A stretch of 64,000 nt of DNA, from NCBI GenBank assembly GCA_035772405.1, contig JAYKKM010000441.1:413501-477500 (forward strand), read 5' to 3'. This DNA comes from Chrysogorgia sp. JL179-B06. Lineage: Eukaryota; Cnidaria; Anthozoa; Scleralcyonacea; Chrysogorgiidae. The position numbers and the translations under genes were made by a program. Under the pieces are notes generated by a model. That model had not been told where the DNA came from. It was given only the letters and a program-made list of their open reading frames with translations, and did no database searches. Numbering within the stretch: the stretch's first letter is position 1; each line of letters opens with the position of its first letter. This document shows, in pieces, positions 1 through 9,055 of this stretch.

Positions 1-743
1 CTTCTGAACTCTGAAGCCTGTAGCACAAGCCCTCTTGGTGACGTTTGGCAAGAGAGAAGGGCAGGTTAATCCAATTTCCAATAAGAATGGCCAAGCGCTT
101 AAAATAATGGTGTTTTGCTTCAAATAGCATGCACCCTATATATATATATATATATAGACAAATGAAAGGGAAAAAACTTGAATGGACAAAAAATGTAAAT
201 AATTAACAATTATTTGACAAGGCTGAACAAAATAGTGATTTGTTAGTGGTGAGCAAATCAATTATGTACCAATGCTGAAGGCAGAATAGATGCATGCTCA
301 GACTATTATTTCTAGGCAGTGATTTGCATCTGACATAGCAACTTCACAGCCAATCAAAATTGAGAAGAAAATAAATTTAAAATTTAGGAAAATAGTTTTA
401 ATCACCTGTGGAACTAATACTAAAAATTAGAGGTAAAACTGTTTACTTTTCATAAATGAAGAGAAATTAATCCAAATATTTTAAAATGGCAATACAAAAT
501 GGCCATACAAAATGGCCATCCATCAAATGCACCAAATATTTCATATTGAAGTGCTTTTCATTCTACCATGTCAAATACATGATGCATATGTTTATTACAA
601 TTTCAAATCACTTACTGAAGAATAGGCGTGTTTTCAGCACAAAATTCCCAAAGGAGTACACGTGCTCCCTGACTAAAACATCACAATACTTGTCGCCTTT
701 GTTCACGGTCTTTTGACATAATTCAAATGCAGAGTTCTGTTGC
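1..743. other. AT-rich spacer, no gene recognised
   Basis: I see no convincing coding sequence here. A TA dinucleotide microsatellite lies at 137-156. The rest is AT-rich, with short ORFs that have no recognisable motif. Confidence 0.5.
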
Positions 744-900
744 AGACTATTTACCAGGGTCAAATTTTCCGATGCCGCGCACTCGACGGCGGTTGATGCA
801 TATAAATATACAAAAACCCGATACTAGCAGACCCACATCCCCCGTGATAAGGGACTAAACGCCCGTCGATATTAGCAACCTCGCCCTCAAGGCCTATATA
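744..900 (-). repeat. GC-hairpin dispersed repeat, copy A
   Basis: On the minus strand this matches the segments at 3830-4018 and 32500-32680. Shared blocks are a block around GATATTAGCAACCTCGCCCT, the CGTGATAAGGGACTAAACGC block, and the TTTTCCGATGCCGCGC block. The three copies have diverged and no ORF is conserved, so this looks like a short non-autonomous element (MITE- or SINE-like). Confidence 0.65.
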
Positions 901-936
901 CAACTGACGATATTACTTGTAACTTGATTCATTAGG

Positions 937-1272
937 ATGCAGACAAAATACCAAATTGATAGTGCTAGCTTTGTCACTGCACAAGACATCATGCAAGAGC
1001 TGAAAGATACTACAAAAATCCAAGCTGATAAGGAGAACTCAAACGCGTTGATCGATATCAGCCTGGTCGATATCGGTCATGCAGTTAAACATTTTTCCTT
1101 TTGCTACCCACAAAAAAGACGAGTCAACGACAAATCAGTTTGGGTTTACGACGGATTATGGCTAACCAGGTTAACGAACGACATAATAACTGGTCACATG
1201 AATCATAACATTTTCATTTTAGAATTTAGGGCATACATACTACATCACTGGAAATACATGCAATATGCATGA
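937..1272 (+). CDS. Hypothetical ORF, 111 aa
   Basis: An ATG-started ORF of 111 codons lies just after copy A of the GC-hairpin repeat. The first two-thirds look protein-like: mixed composition, with acidic and basic residues and no low complexity. The C-terminus, rich in His, Ile and Tyr, looks like read-through into non-coding DNA. I do not recognise a family. It may be a lone exon of a decayed transposon gene or chance. Confidence 0.2.
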   Translation: MQTKYQIDSASFVTAQDIMQELKDTTKIQADKENSNALIDISLVDIGHAVKHFSFCYPQKRRVNDKSVWVYDGLWLTRLTNDIITGHMNHNIFILEFRAYILHHWKYMQYA

Positions 1273-2048
1273 CTACATATGCATGATTCTGATCTTTCGC
1301 GTCCGCTTTTCTAAGTAGCCCAAGTGGCAAGTTTACGCCTAGCGGGCGTTATAAAAGCCATAGCATTCGTTTGTGGGTTTTGATCTTCGCTAGTGGGCAT
1401 TGGCTCAACAAATTACAAGAAACATTAAGCGACGATGGGAAGGAGAAGAAACGGAAAAACCCTTCTCGATGAGCTAGGGAAAATCTAAAAGTGGCAGCGA
1501 ATCCTCGGAAAAGTGTGGTTCCAAAACCGCCAAAATTTACAGACGACTCTTCCTCGTCGGACGAAAAGGAGGAAAACCTACCTCTTCCACCACCATTATT
1601 GTGGTTTACTTAACCCACCAGCTGCGCCAAAACTAATATAAATAAACGTCATTGCACACTTAATTGAAAGAGGACCGGTCCTGGTCCGACTGCTGGACCA
1701 CATTCTCTCCATCGAAGATTGACGGCGGGCATGAAGGCGCCAAGGAGGCGCAACATCCGAGTGGGCCGCGTCTCCTACGAAGCAGATGAAAAAAATAGAA
1801 ACGATCGCCTTCTTTGGATAGAAGAAACGATGGTTCATATATGATATACCTTTATTTAACTATAATCCTCATTAGCTAAAACTTTATGGGAATACTCAGT
1901 CATGAAAGCAGGCATATACAAGCTGTTACGTATTTACCTATACAAGCAGTTACGTATGGCAGATTCCCCACAGCCATATTTTCGTTTCATAGTCAACGAC
2001 ATCAAAGTTCACTTCAAACCAGCATCATGTTTTACCTAAGCAATCCAG
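1273..2048. other. Spacer with possible decayed exon
   Basis: No intact gene is seen. One frame around 1480-1610 (+) reads as a Lys/Pro/Ser-rich, acidic stretch ending in a run of prolines, which looks coding-like but has no start and no recognised family. A purine-rich stretch at 1700-1840 shows short open frames on both strands. Confidence 0.3.
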
Positions 2049-2430
2049 GTGCTGAATGACACTCGGAATCAGGCAAATGTTCATTCAAAGAATCCGTACG
2101 TTTTTTCTGTGAACAACGGGTCTTCTCTGCAAAACATCAGAGGCAACGACGCACTAACGAAGGTTACAGCAGGATTGGAGTTGGAACAGCCAAAACAAAT
2201 TTCGTCTACAGCTCTGAGGAAATATGTAGCTACCGTGTCACAGATCGTGGACACGAATGAATGCGAGCTGGGCTGGTTGGCTTAGCATTTGGGTCATGAT
2301 ATCCAAATACACAAAGAATTTTATCGATTGCAAGAAAGCACAATCGAAATGGCACTTTTCCGAAATCTTTTGGTTGCTGTGGACGAAGGGAAGGCAAACA
2401 AGTTTAAAGTAAGGTCCATCGGGGACATAA
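2049..2430 (+). pseudogene. Tyrosine-recombinase-like fragment
   Basis: One frame reads across an in-frame stop at 2283-2285. Before the stop it has an LRKYVAT segment followed by a helix; after it come LGHD and an FYRL segment. An Arg, Gly-His and Tyr order of this kind is the C-terminal signature of tyrosine recombinases (R..H..Y), as in Crypton- or DIRS-type elements. Similar sequence recurs at about 31190-31330. The stop and the absence of an upstream catalytic half mark this as a relic. The family call is inferred from residue order only; a SET-associated repeat family of unknown function is the alternative. Confidence 0.4.
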
Positions 2431-2500
2431 GCATCAACGGTAATTATAAACTTTTTTTTCATACATATTTCAGGGTAATTAATAACCATTTCATGATTTT

Positions 2501-2880
2501 GTCGGTTTTCTTTGATGTAACACGGGCTTTATATAGCATAAAGCCCTATGAATACTAATTAGATAAGAAATGAAAAAACTAGGAAATCTTAGGTGAAGAA
2601 AATGCACAAAATTTTGTTGGAAAACCTTCTCAATCATTAAGTCAGATAAATCCCTCGAACGTGAGGATTTATCTCTTACTTACAACACGATCCAGTCGGT
2701 TTTCTTTGATGTATTGCGGGATGTATATAGCTTACAACACTATGAATACTAATTAGATAAGAAACGAGGGGAAAAACTAGGAAAATCTTTGTCCTAGACA
2801 AAATAGACAAAACTTTGTTGGAAACCTCCTCGATCATGTTGTAAGTCAGATAAATCTCTCGACAGTAAATCTCAACACTG
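2501..2880. repeat. Tandem duplication, period about 194 bp
   Basis: Two diverged units start with GTCGGTTTTCTTTGATGTA at 2501 and 2695. Each continues through GAATACTAATTAGATAAGAAA and a GTCAGATAAATC block. Several indels separate them. Neither unit codes for anything recognisable. Confidence 0.75.
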
Positions 2881-3105
2881 AAAATAAGGAAAAATCTTTC
2901 GGGCAAATATACATATTTCTATTGAGTCAGTCATTTTTGCCGGTAACTATGACAAGTCGTAAATAATGAACGATCTTCAGTCTACACAAGGTTTATCTTG
3001 AACAATCTGTAATCGATAAAAGGTCTACATCGCTTGTTTGTATTTCACAATACATTGCTTACCAACGCGCGCTACTCACAACCTGAGAACACAGAAGACC
3101 CGTAA

Positions 3106-3819
3106 TTGTTTGAAGGATTTAATCAGGTGTTATCGAAACTTTTCCAGGGTACACAAGCAGTTCCAGCACAGATTGCCAATTCCTTTCTTTTATATCAGGC
3201 CCTAAATTCAATTTCAAACCGTTCGTCAGCAGAAGATAGTGGAGTCAATTTGGTATTGTCATTCATGGATTCCCAATTGACAGGCAACACACCTCTGAAA
3301 AAGGCAAGGAGAATTACCAACAAAATTGTTCTTTTGGGTGCATCGTACATCGGAAGTTATCCAGAGGAGAAATATCTGGTGGATAGTCATACTTGGCATG
3401 TTCCAATTACCAGTGATTGTGACATTGAAGAGGCTGAATTCTTCACCAAGGTTGTTGTGGATGGTAACCTCATTCACTGTCAGAGATATACCCGGAAATC
3501 ACGCAGAACAAACTCTATTGTTGGTCTGGTGAATGGTATAGCTGTGGAGCTTGTGGTGTTTGTTCTCATTGGTGACAGTTGTTTTGCATTTGCAAAACTT
3601 CTCCATTTGGATCAACCTTCTTGGTTACATACCTAAAGTGATTGTGGCCACCTTTGCAATCATGTGAAAAGAGTTCGCGAAGTGGAGTCAGCATTACATA
3701 TTGTTGAACTGAATGACATTTCAGATAAGTATGCTTTGATTCATAGTGAAAGTGAAAACTGTGCCAGCCATGCAGATACATTTGTTTGTAAATTACCAAA
3801 TATTATGGACAGAGATTAA
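3106..3819 (+). pseudogene. Degenerate transposon-type ORF
   Basis: The frame is open from 3106 (TTG, so no true start here) to a stop at 3634-3636, then continues open in the same frame to 3819. The protein contains a YTRKSRRTNS segment followed by hydrophobic strands and a late CGHLCNHVK segment. The pattern of a basic Y-T-R-x-x-R-R-x-N core followed by beta strands is one I associate with multi-copy transposon-derived proteins of invertebrates, but I cannot name the superfamily. The internal stop and missing N-terminus show it is dead. Confidence 0.4.
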
Positions 3820-3829
3820 TTTGATTAGG

Positions 3830-4018
3830 TTATCCCCTCGCCCGGCGCGAAGCGCCGGCCGAAGGCCTGAGGGCGAGGGTGATAATATCGACCGGCGTTT
3901 AGTCCCTCATCACGGGATTCCAGGCGTAATGTAGAGTCACTTTCAGTTTATTTATATATCGTCAGGATCAACGTCGTCGATCATGCGCGGCATCGGAAAA
4001 TTTGGCCCTGGTAACTAG
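3830..4018 (+). repeat. GC-hairpin dispersed repeat, copy B
   Basis: This starts with a GC-rich palindromic segment (GGCGCGAAGCGCC, then GGCCGAAGGCC, inside arms CTCGCC/GGCGAG) followed by the GATAATATCGACCGGCGTTT block and, further on, GGAAAATTTGGCCCTGGTAA. It has the same order as the copy at 32500-32680 and is inverted relative to 744-900. Confidence 0.7.
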
Positions 4019-4099
4019 ATATTGTAAATATCTGCATTTTAATCAGAATATTTACTATTGAACCGTAAAAGAAAAGTACGTGTTTTGTCAGGTTATACG

Positions 4100-4560
4100 G
4101 TGAATGAAGATTTGTGTTCAAAAAGATCGTGAAAAGGCAGTGAAAAGGCAATATATCGTCGTCGGAAGATGTCAAGTTCGTAAATCAAGTTTTATACGTA
4201 GCGTCATGACTAAAGGTAAACCCGTTTTCGGTTTTTTAAACCTGTTAATCAGTTACAAAGATCGTTTTGCAAACATGTCTGAGTATGTTATTCAGGCTTT
4301 TATTTGATGTGTAGCATGATTTTCTAGAGTTAATAGTTCAAAATATATGGTCGTCTGAATATCTAAAATATTTACTCGGATTTTGTCAAATCCAATCCAA
4401 GCGTCGTCGCTTTTTTCAAGCTGTTAGCTATCAGTTACAAAAATATTTTTGTAGGTATGTCAGAGGTTGTTAATCAAGCTTTCATTAGATATGCTTTTCA
4501 TTAGAGTTAGTACTTCAAAAGATATTGTGGTCGGAACATTTCACTTTTGGCATGTCGTCA
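4100..4560. repeat. Diverged tandem repeat, period about 181 bp
   Basis: The segments around 4249 and 4430 share a TCAGTTACAAA block followed by similar GTATGT..GAG..GTTATT/GTTAAT and TAGAGTTA..AGTTCAAAA/ACTTCAAAA blocks. Similarity is partial. No coding signal is visible. Confidence 0.4.
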
Positions 4561-4859
4561 TGGCAACCGAAATTTAACATTAACATCAACCCAAGTCAGT
4601 TTTAGGGTTAGGATTCGCACTAGGGTTAGTGATTATTTGAATTTCGGTTTGTTCATATATCGAGAAAGCGCCAATCAGACATCACGAAATCACTCTTTGA
4701 AGGGCTATCGCTCGAAATTGAATTGTCCTTACACACGATATACCAATAAATTATGTGCTTTATTATAATATTGCAGATACAAATTTTGAATGGCAGATTT
4801 TATACCTTTATTTAAATTATTCATCCACAATGGAATAATTGCAATACTTGATAATTAGC

Positions 4860-5200
4860 CTATATAGTGAGTACCAGTACTGGTGGTAAGGATGTAAAAA
4901 AGTACAGATTATAGTTGTGTTTATACTGCAAGTCTATAGGACTAACCAGGACCAAACTGCCTGCACGCCACCTTGGGCCTACACTATTAAAGTCAGTAAA
5001 ATGTAAGCCAAACATGCACCACACTGGTTATAACAATCAACTGTGTTTATGCGCTCATCTGATGACATGCTGGTCTGGCCAATGGCTTAGTGTGTTTGTG
5101 TAAACACCTTTGTCCTGTATTAGGCCTAGACAATGCCAGTCCTAGGCTTGCAATGTATATATTTACACAGCTTTTGTAGGATATATACTATATATAGATA
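4860..5200 (+). repeat. Dispersed repeat R1, copy 1 (uninterrupted)
   Basis: This copy shares GGTAAGGATGTAAAAAAGTA, the CAAGTCTATAGGAC block, TGGCCAATGGCTTAGTGTGT and the ACCTTTGTCCTG...CCAGTCCTAGGCTT block with sequence on both sides of the Polinton. It therefore serves as the uninterrupted version of the target in which the Polinton sits. Confidence 0.7.
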
Positions 5201-5224
5201 CTGTATAATTGGGTAGGTTAACAC

Positions 5225-5360
5225 TCACTGTGTCAGGGGAACACATTAGGGATTAAACAACTGGTATCATCTCACTGACAACAAGCAGCTGAAGGGAATT
5301 TCATCTTAAATTAATGATATATTGGTGAAATAATTAGATTAAGCATTGTTCTTTGTTGCA
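5225..5360 (+). repeat. Segment repeated in inverted form at 24047-24195
   Basis: The sequence from CACTGTGTCAGGGGAACA through AATTAGATTAAGCATTGTTC reappears as its reverse complement just outside the right end of the Polinton. This gives an inverted repeat in the host DNA around the insertion. Confidence 0.6.
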
Positions 5361-5569
5361 TATTATGGACTTTTGTCATTTCATCTTTTTGAAATGTGTT
5401 ACCAGTACTTGAATACCATTGAAATACTGGTACATGTATGCATAATTATATAATATAATAAGATTATATATTAATAAAAGCAACAGAAGTCTTCTAACAG
5501 AATAAAAGGTTTATCGAGCTTATCAATATATAGTCAGACAACACTCATTGTAAAACTCAAAAATTAGCT

Positions 5570-5786
5570 GATATAGAGTATACTGGTGTCTTGTAGTAAG
5601 GATGTAAAAAATTACAGACTTTAGCTGTGTTTACATATATTGCAAGTCTATAGGACCAACCGGCCAGCCACGACCTGGGCCTGGCTTACATTTTATTGAA
5701 ACATACACCATACTGGCTATAACAATCAGCATTTACGCTCATCTGATATTATGGCATAATGCCCTTCTGGCCAATGGCTTAGTGTG
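5570..5786 (+). repeat. Dispersed repeat R1, copy 2, left part
   Basis: This resembles 4860-5090 (GTAAGGATGTAAAAAATTAC, the CAAGTCTATAGGACC block, GGCCAATGGCTTAGTGTGT) and stops at the Polinton target duplication. Its continuation is at 23981-24055. Confidence 0.7.
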
Positions 5787-5792
5787 TCTGTT
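5787..5792. repeat. Polinton target site duplication, left
   Basis: TCTGTT lies immediately outside the left terminus and recurs exactly at 23975-23980 outside the right terminus. Six base pairs is the duplication length known for Polinton/Maverick integration. Confidence 0.93.
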
Positions 5793-5961
5793 AGTAGTAT
5801 AGCAAGTGGGGCTGCGAGCCCAATCGACCTCAACCGTGAATATAAATACCAAAACATCACCAAATTTGGCCAAGTCACGACTCGACAAATTTGGTGATGT
5901 TTTGGTATTTATATTCACGGTTGAGGTCGAATAAGCCCACAGCCCCACTTGCTATACTACT
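5793..5961. repeat. Terminal palindrome, left tip
   Basis: The first roughly 80 bp (AGTAGTATAGCAAGTGGGGC onward) are repeated in reverse complement ending at 5961, around a short centre near 5873-5885. The arms differ at roughly nine positions. The very tip sequence is therefore present twice, facing outwards both times. The same structure sits at 23806-23974. Confidence 0.9.
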
Positions 5962-6309
5962 ACAGCGATCGTTAGTCAATCTAAACACCCCTCCCACGTT
6001 TTCTACTAAATTGATGCCAAACACACGCGAGACTCACGAGACAACACCAAATCGCTATTTTAACGAAATACGACACGTTTCGTCAAAATTTAGAGAGAGT
6101 TTTGTGTCGTCGTTTTCGCATTTGTGTTTGACGAACTATAACTGACGCGCTCTACCATTGTTTCAATTCATGCGCGAAAAAAAAGCCACTAGATTATGAT
6201 TCTAGTGACGATGTTTAATAAATTTCAGCGAGAGAGCCACTAGAGTCTAGTGTTAAATAGATTTCATATGCGATACCTGCTATACGAATCAAGGTCACCT
6301 GTTGGCGTC

Positions 6310-6466
6310 GCTAACAACAACATTCCATTACGAATAGCAACTACGATTTTTCAAAAAAAGTATTTTAAAATGAAAATATTTTTTCAAAGTGAAAATATTT
6401 TTTCAAAGTGAAAATATTTTTTCAAAAAGTTGTGGTTGCTATTCGCAATGGAATGTTGTTGTTAGC
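6310..6466. repeat. Hairpin with 19-bp tandem repeats
   Basis: The arms start GCTAACAACAACATTCCATT and end with its near complement. The loop holds three copies of a 19-bp unit (GAAAATATTTTTTCAAAGT) starting at 6372, 6391 and 6410. The mirror copy is at 23299-23455 in the right terminus. The AT-rich direct repeats inside a cruciform resemble an origin or end-processing site, but no function can be shown from sequence. Confidence 0.8.
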
Positions 6467-6662
6467 AACACACCACGTACAACCACCTGCTGTCGTGCTG
6501 ACTATGAGAGAAGAATCGCAGTGTTTGAAGAAGGACCACCATGCTAAGACTGTCTAACTTTGAGCGTACTCGTTAAATCGTACACTATAAATATCGTGAA
6601 TAAAAAACTGTTGTGTGAATGGACTCGTGCGGTTGTTATGAAGCCACCTGCTAGCATGCAAA

Positions 6663-7175
6663 TTAGTCCACCCGCTCGCTATTTTCAGTGTTTGTCACCT
6701 CACTTCTGAAATGGTGGTCGTACACATATTTAGACGTTGTGATTCCTCCCGACAACAAGCCCAAGAAAGGCACGTACGGTGTCACAATCGCGACAATGCT
6801 CTCGACGTCTTTTTTTAATAACGGGTCTTTTTGTAGTTCGTCATTTAGCTCATCAGGATTTTCAATAGCGTTCAACCCATCTAGTAAGTTAGCGAATTTG
6901 CTGATTAGCAAGTCGGTGAGAAAAGCGTTTGCGATTTCCATTCTCTTCAACTCATATTGACGCCATATCTTGTCGATAACCTTTGCGGACGCTTTTTTAA
7001 TGTACGCTTCAGATTGGCTTACCACACCATCGCCAGACAGTCTAATAAGTTCGGCTCTCCTAACGTCAACGTTGTCTTCCACAGTCGAAGTGTCATCAGT
7101 CTCCTCAACTAATTCCTCAATCGTAGGATTCTCCTCACTTTTGCGTTTTACCATCACGCTATTACTTATACCCAT
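6663..7175 (-). CDS. Small MG-starting Polinton protein, 170 aa
   Basis: I do not recognise the family. The start is MGISNS, which fits an N-myristoylation signal (Gly2, Ser at position 6 of the nascent chain). After an acidic, Glu/Thr/Val-rich N-terminal 60 residues comes a helical, charged middle, and near the C-terminus a hydrophobic Pro/Gly-containing segment (about residues 133-152). The gene ends 4 bp from the packaging ATPase and is probably transcribed with it. Its 3' half lies inside the left terminal repeat, so a broken second copy exists at 22847-23101. Position next to the capsid genes suggests a virion or membrane-associated role, which is inference. Confidence 0.7.
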   Translation of the reverse strand: MGISNSVMVKRKSEENPTIEELVEETDDTSTVEDNVDVRRAELIRLSGDGVVSQSEAYIKKASAKVIDKIWRQYELKRMEIANAFLTDLLISKFANLLDGLNAIENPDELNDELQKDPLLKKDVESIVAIVTPYVPFLGLLSGGITTSKYVYDHHFRSEVTNTENSERVD

Positions 7176-7178
7176 ATT

Positions 7179-7778
7179 TTATTGCGGAATAACAACTTCG
7201 TGACTGTATGGGTAGCGCAGTGAGATTTCAAGTCTAGCGTACTTATTATTTTTTAGTGCGGTCACAATCGCCGACGATTTTTCTCTGCTAATGTTTCCAA
7301 GGTAATCGTCGATAACGACCTTCATATCACTCCTACTTGGGCAGTAGAAGCAAACGAGCTTACTAATATTTTCTCTGTACGGTTTTGCGATCGACGTCAG
7401 TTGTTGTGTGACGACAATAACGCTCAACATAAAATGTCGCGCACTAAAAGCCAAGTTGACTAATTGACTAGTCCTATTCTTGACGTCCTGCCCACTTGCA
7501 CAGTCATCCAACACGATCAGAGTGTTAATGCCTTTAAAAACATTTGTTACACACTTGAGAACAGCGTCGACATTGTCTTGCGCGCAGTCTATCGCTAACA
7601 CGTCGGGGTCGCGTATGTATTTCCAATCTTGATACGCTTTGTTCCACTCGAAAGTAGGACAAATCAACACAATGTAGTCAAACTTACCGCGATACTCAGA
7701 CTCCAATGTTTCCAGCAAATAATGCGTCTTACCACAAGCTGTCATGCCAACAATTAGCATATTAAACGGAGTCTCCAT
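7179..7778 (-). CDS. Packaging ATPase (FtsK/HerA, A32-like)
   Basis: The protein has 199 aa, about the usual size for Polinton/adintovirus packaging ATPases. Walker A is GMTACGKT at residues 11-18. Walker B is a hydrophobic strand ending in Asp91-Asp92. A QQ-containing sensor-type strand follows near residue 145. In related viruses this enzyme uses ATP to pump genomic DNA into the preformed capsid. It lies 15 bp downstream of the major capsid gene and just upstream of the small MG-starting protein, in one leftward cluster. The ATG at 7776-7778 (complement) gives a start only ten residues before the P-loop, as usual in this family. Confidence 0.9.
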   Translation of the reverse strand: METPFNMLIVGMTACGKTHYLLETLESEYRGKFDYIVLICPTFEWNKAYQDWKYIRDPDVLAIDCAQDNVDAVLKCVTNVFKGINTLIVLDDCASGQDVKNRTSQLVNLAFSARHFMLSVIVVTQQLTSIAKPYRENISKLVCFYCPSRSDMKVVIDDYLGNISREKSSAIVTALKNNKYARLEISLRYPYSHEVVIPQ

Positions 7779-7793
7779 TAACTCACGTTTGAT

Positions 7794-9032
7794 TTAATAC
7801 TGGATTGACTGCAACCCATTGTTCATGAAGTTGACCAACCCATCACTCATCACAAACACCCTGCACATGACGTTCGCAGTCGTCACTTTTTTAGTGATTT
7901 CAAGAAGCACGCCAGATTGTGTGTTCACAATATTTTTACCAGTGGCGACGTTGTAATTATCTTGAACGCTCCTCAAGTCGATGACCAACGCGAAGCCATC
8001 TTTATAGAACTTCTGTATGGTCATGAACTGAGCGTGTTCTTCACCCAACCCAAACAATCGTTTCGCTTCTGCATAGAACTTCGACTTTGGGATGCCTTGT
8101 GAGTACACACTATTTGGCACACCTTCAATTGTGACTCTAATATTCTCAATATTTGGGTAAAGAAACTCCTCGCTGTCTGTTCGCACCTTATTCGTGAATA
8201 GCAACACAATTGCCTTCATGCTTTTTCTTGGAAGATTAATGTTTTCATTCACAATGGTCGTGCCTTTGTCCCATTCGGTGGTTTTCATCAACGTGATGTG
8301 CTCATATGACAAACTACGACCACTTGCATAGCCCGACGCTATTTCGTCAGCGAGCTCCTGGTTATCAATCGTCTCATACTCAAGCTCGAGGTTCTCCAGA
8401 GTGTATCCACCCACAGCGCTACCGGATTGCGCCACCATGATGTCTGTGGCCTTCGGAAGTGTGATCACATACTGCAAGTTGTTGTTCATGCTAAAAGGAG
8501 CGTACAATCCATGGTCATTCATGATTTTACCAAGTTTTATTCGCTGTTTCGTTCCAATCACACCAAACATCAACGCGTCACTAACTTTAGTAACATTCCC
8601 ACTCGTCGCACCACTGTCATCCTTAGAAATTAACTTTCTCAAGTTCTCACCACCAACACCATAGTCAATCATTTGGTCTCGCGCAGTGACACTCTCCCAA
8701 AGGTCGCGATAGACACCAGTGTAATTTTCCCCATTGTTGTCATACACAGTTTCCCCAGCTAGTCTCACAACAAGTTTCTCAACCAACAACTTGCTAACAT
8801 TATTCAAGAACCAGCTTTTGGCGTTTGCGTTCTTAAAGTCGAACACTAGACCCAACGATCCAGGCACCAAACAGCTACTAACCTTGAGCTTCGGTATATC
8901 AATGTAAAGTTCCTCACCAGGACTAACTTTATTAGGGTTCAACGTGATCACATGCTGCGTTCTCACCCCTTTTATGACACCCATGGTCGCTCGTCTAAAA
9001 CCAGGGCTCAACTCTGCTGACGTGACGTTCAT
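7794..9032 (-). CDS. Major capsid protein, double jelly-roll type
   Basis: The protein has 412 aa and is rich in beta-prone segments, with no signal peptide or membrane segment. Features that recall Polinton capsid (hexon-like) proteins are the N-terminal segment alternating short strands with PG turns, a central YAPFSMNNN segment (about residues 199-207), a segment with SYEH then RKSMKAIVLLF (about 250-280), and a TIEGVPNSVYSQGI segment (about 302-315). Such proteins form the pseudo-hexagonal shell from trimers of two stacked jelly rolls. The ATPase gene follows immediately and a large membrane protein gene precedes it. The call rests on remembered family patterns and gene order; a structure prediction showing two jelly rolls would settle it. 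Confidence 0.75.
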   Translation of the reverse strand: MNVTSAELSPGFRRATMGVIKGVRTQHVITLNPNKVSPGEELYIDIPKLKVSSCLVPGSLGLVFDFKNANAKSWFLNNVSKLLVEKLVVRLAGETVYDNNGENYTGVYRDLWESVTARDQMIDYGVGGENLRKLISKDDSGATSGNVTKVSDALMFGVIGTKQRIKLGKIMNDHGLYAPFSMNNNLQYVITLPKATDIMVAQSGSAVGGYTLENLELEYETIDNQELADEIASGYASGRSLSYEHITLMKTTEWDKGTTIVNENINLPRKSMKAIVLLFTNKVRTDSEEFLYPNIENIRVTIEGVPNSVYSQGIPKSKFYAEAKRLFGLGEEHAQFMTIQKFYKDGFALVIDLRSVQDNYNVATGKNIVNTQSGVLLEITKKVTTANVMCRVFVMSDGLVNFMNNGLQSIQY

Positions 9033-9055
9033 ATACCTTTACATATGTTTTATCG

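Larger units (their letters stand above)
5793..6938 (+). repeat. Polinton left terminal inverted repeat
   Basis: This pairs with 22847-23974. The outer roughly 1 kb is nearly identical between the ends. The inner part, which here holds the 3' half of the ORF at 6663-7175, differs by scattered substitutions and about 20 bp of missing sequence in the right copy. Sub-structure from the tip inward is a 169-bp palindrome, CTAGTG-type short inverted motifs near 6187-6253 and a 157-bp hairpin at 6310-6466. Confidence 0.9.

Noticed and set aside
7917..8664. Plus-strand ORFs of 61-87 aa within the capsid gene
   Set aside because: Antisense shadows of the capsid ORF with no protein-like features.
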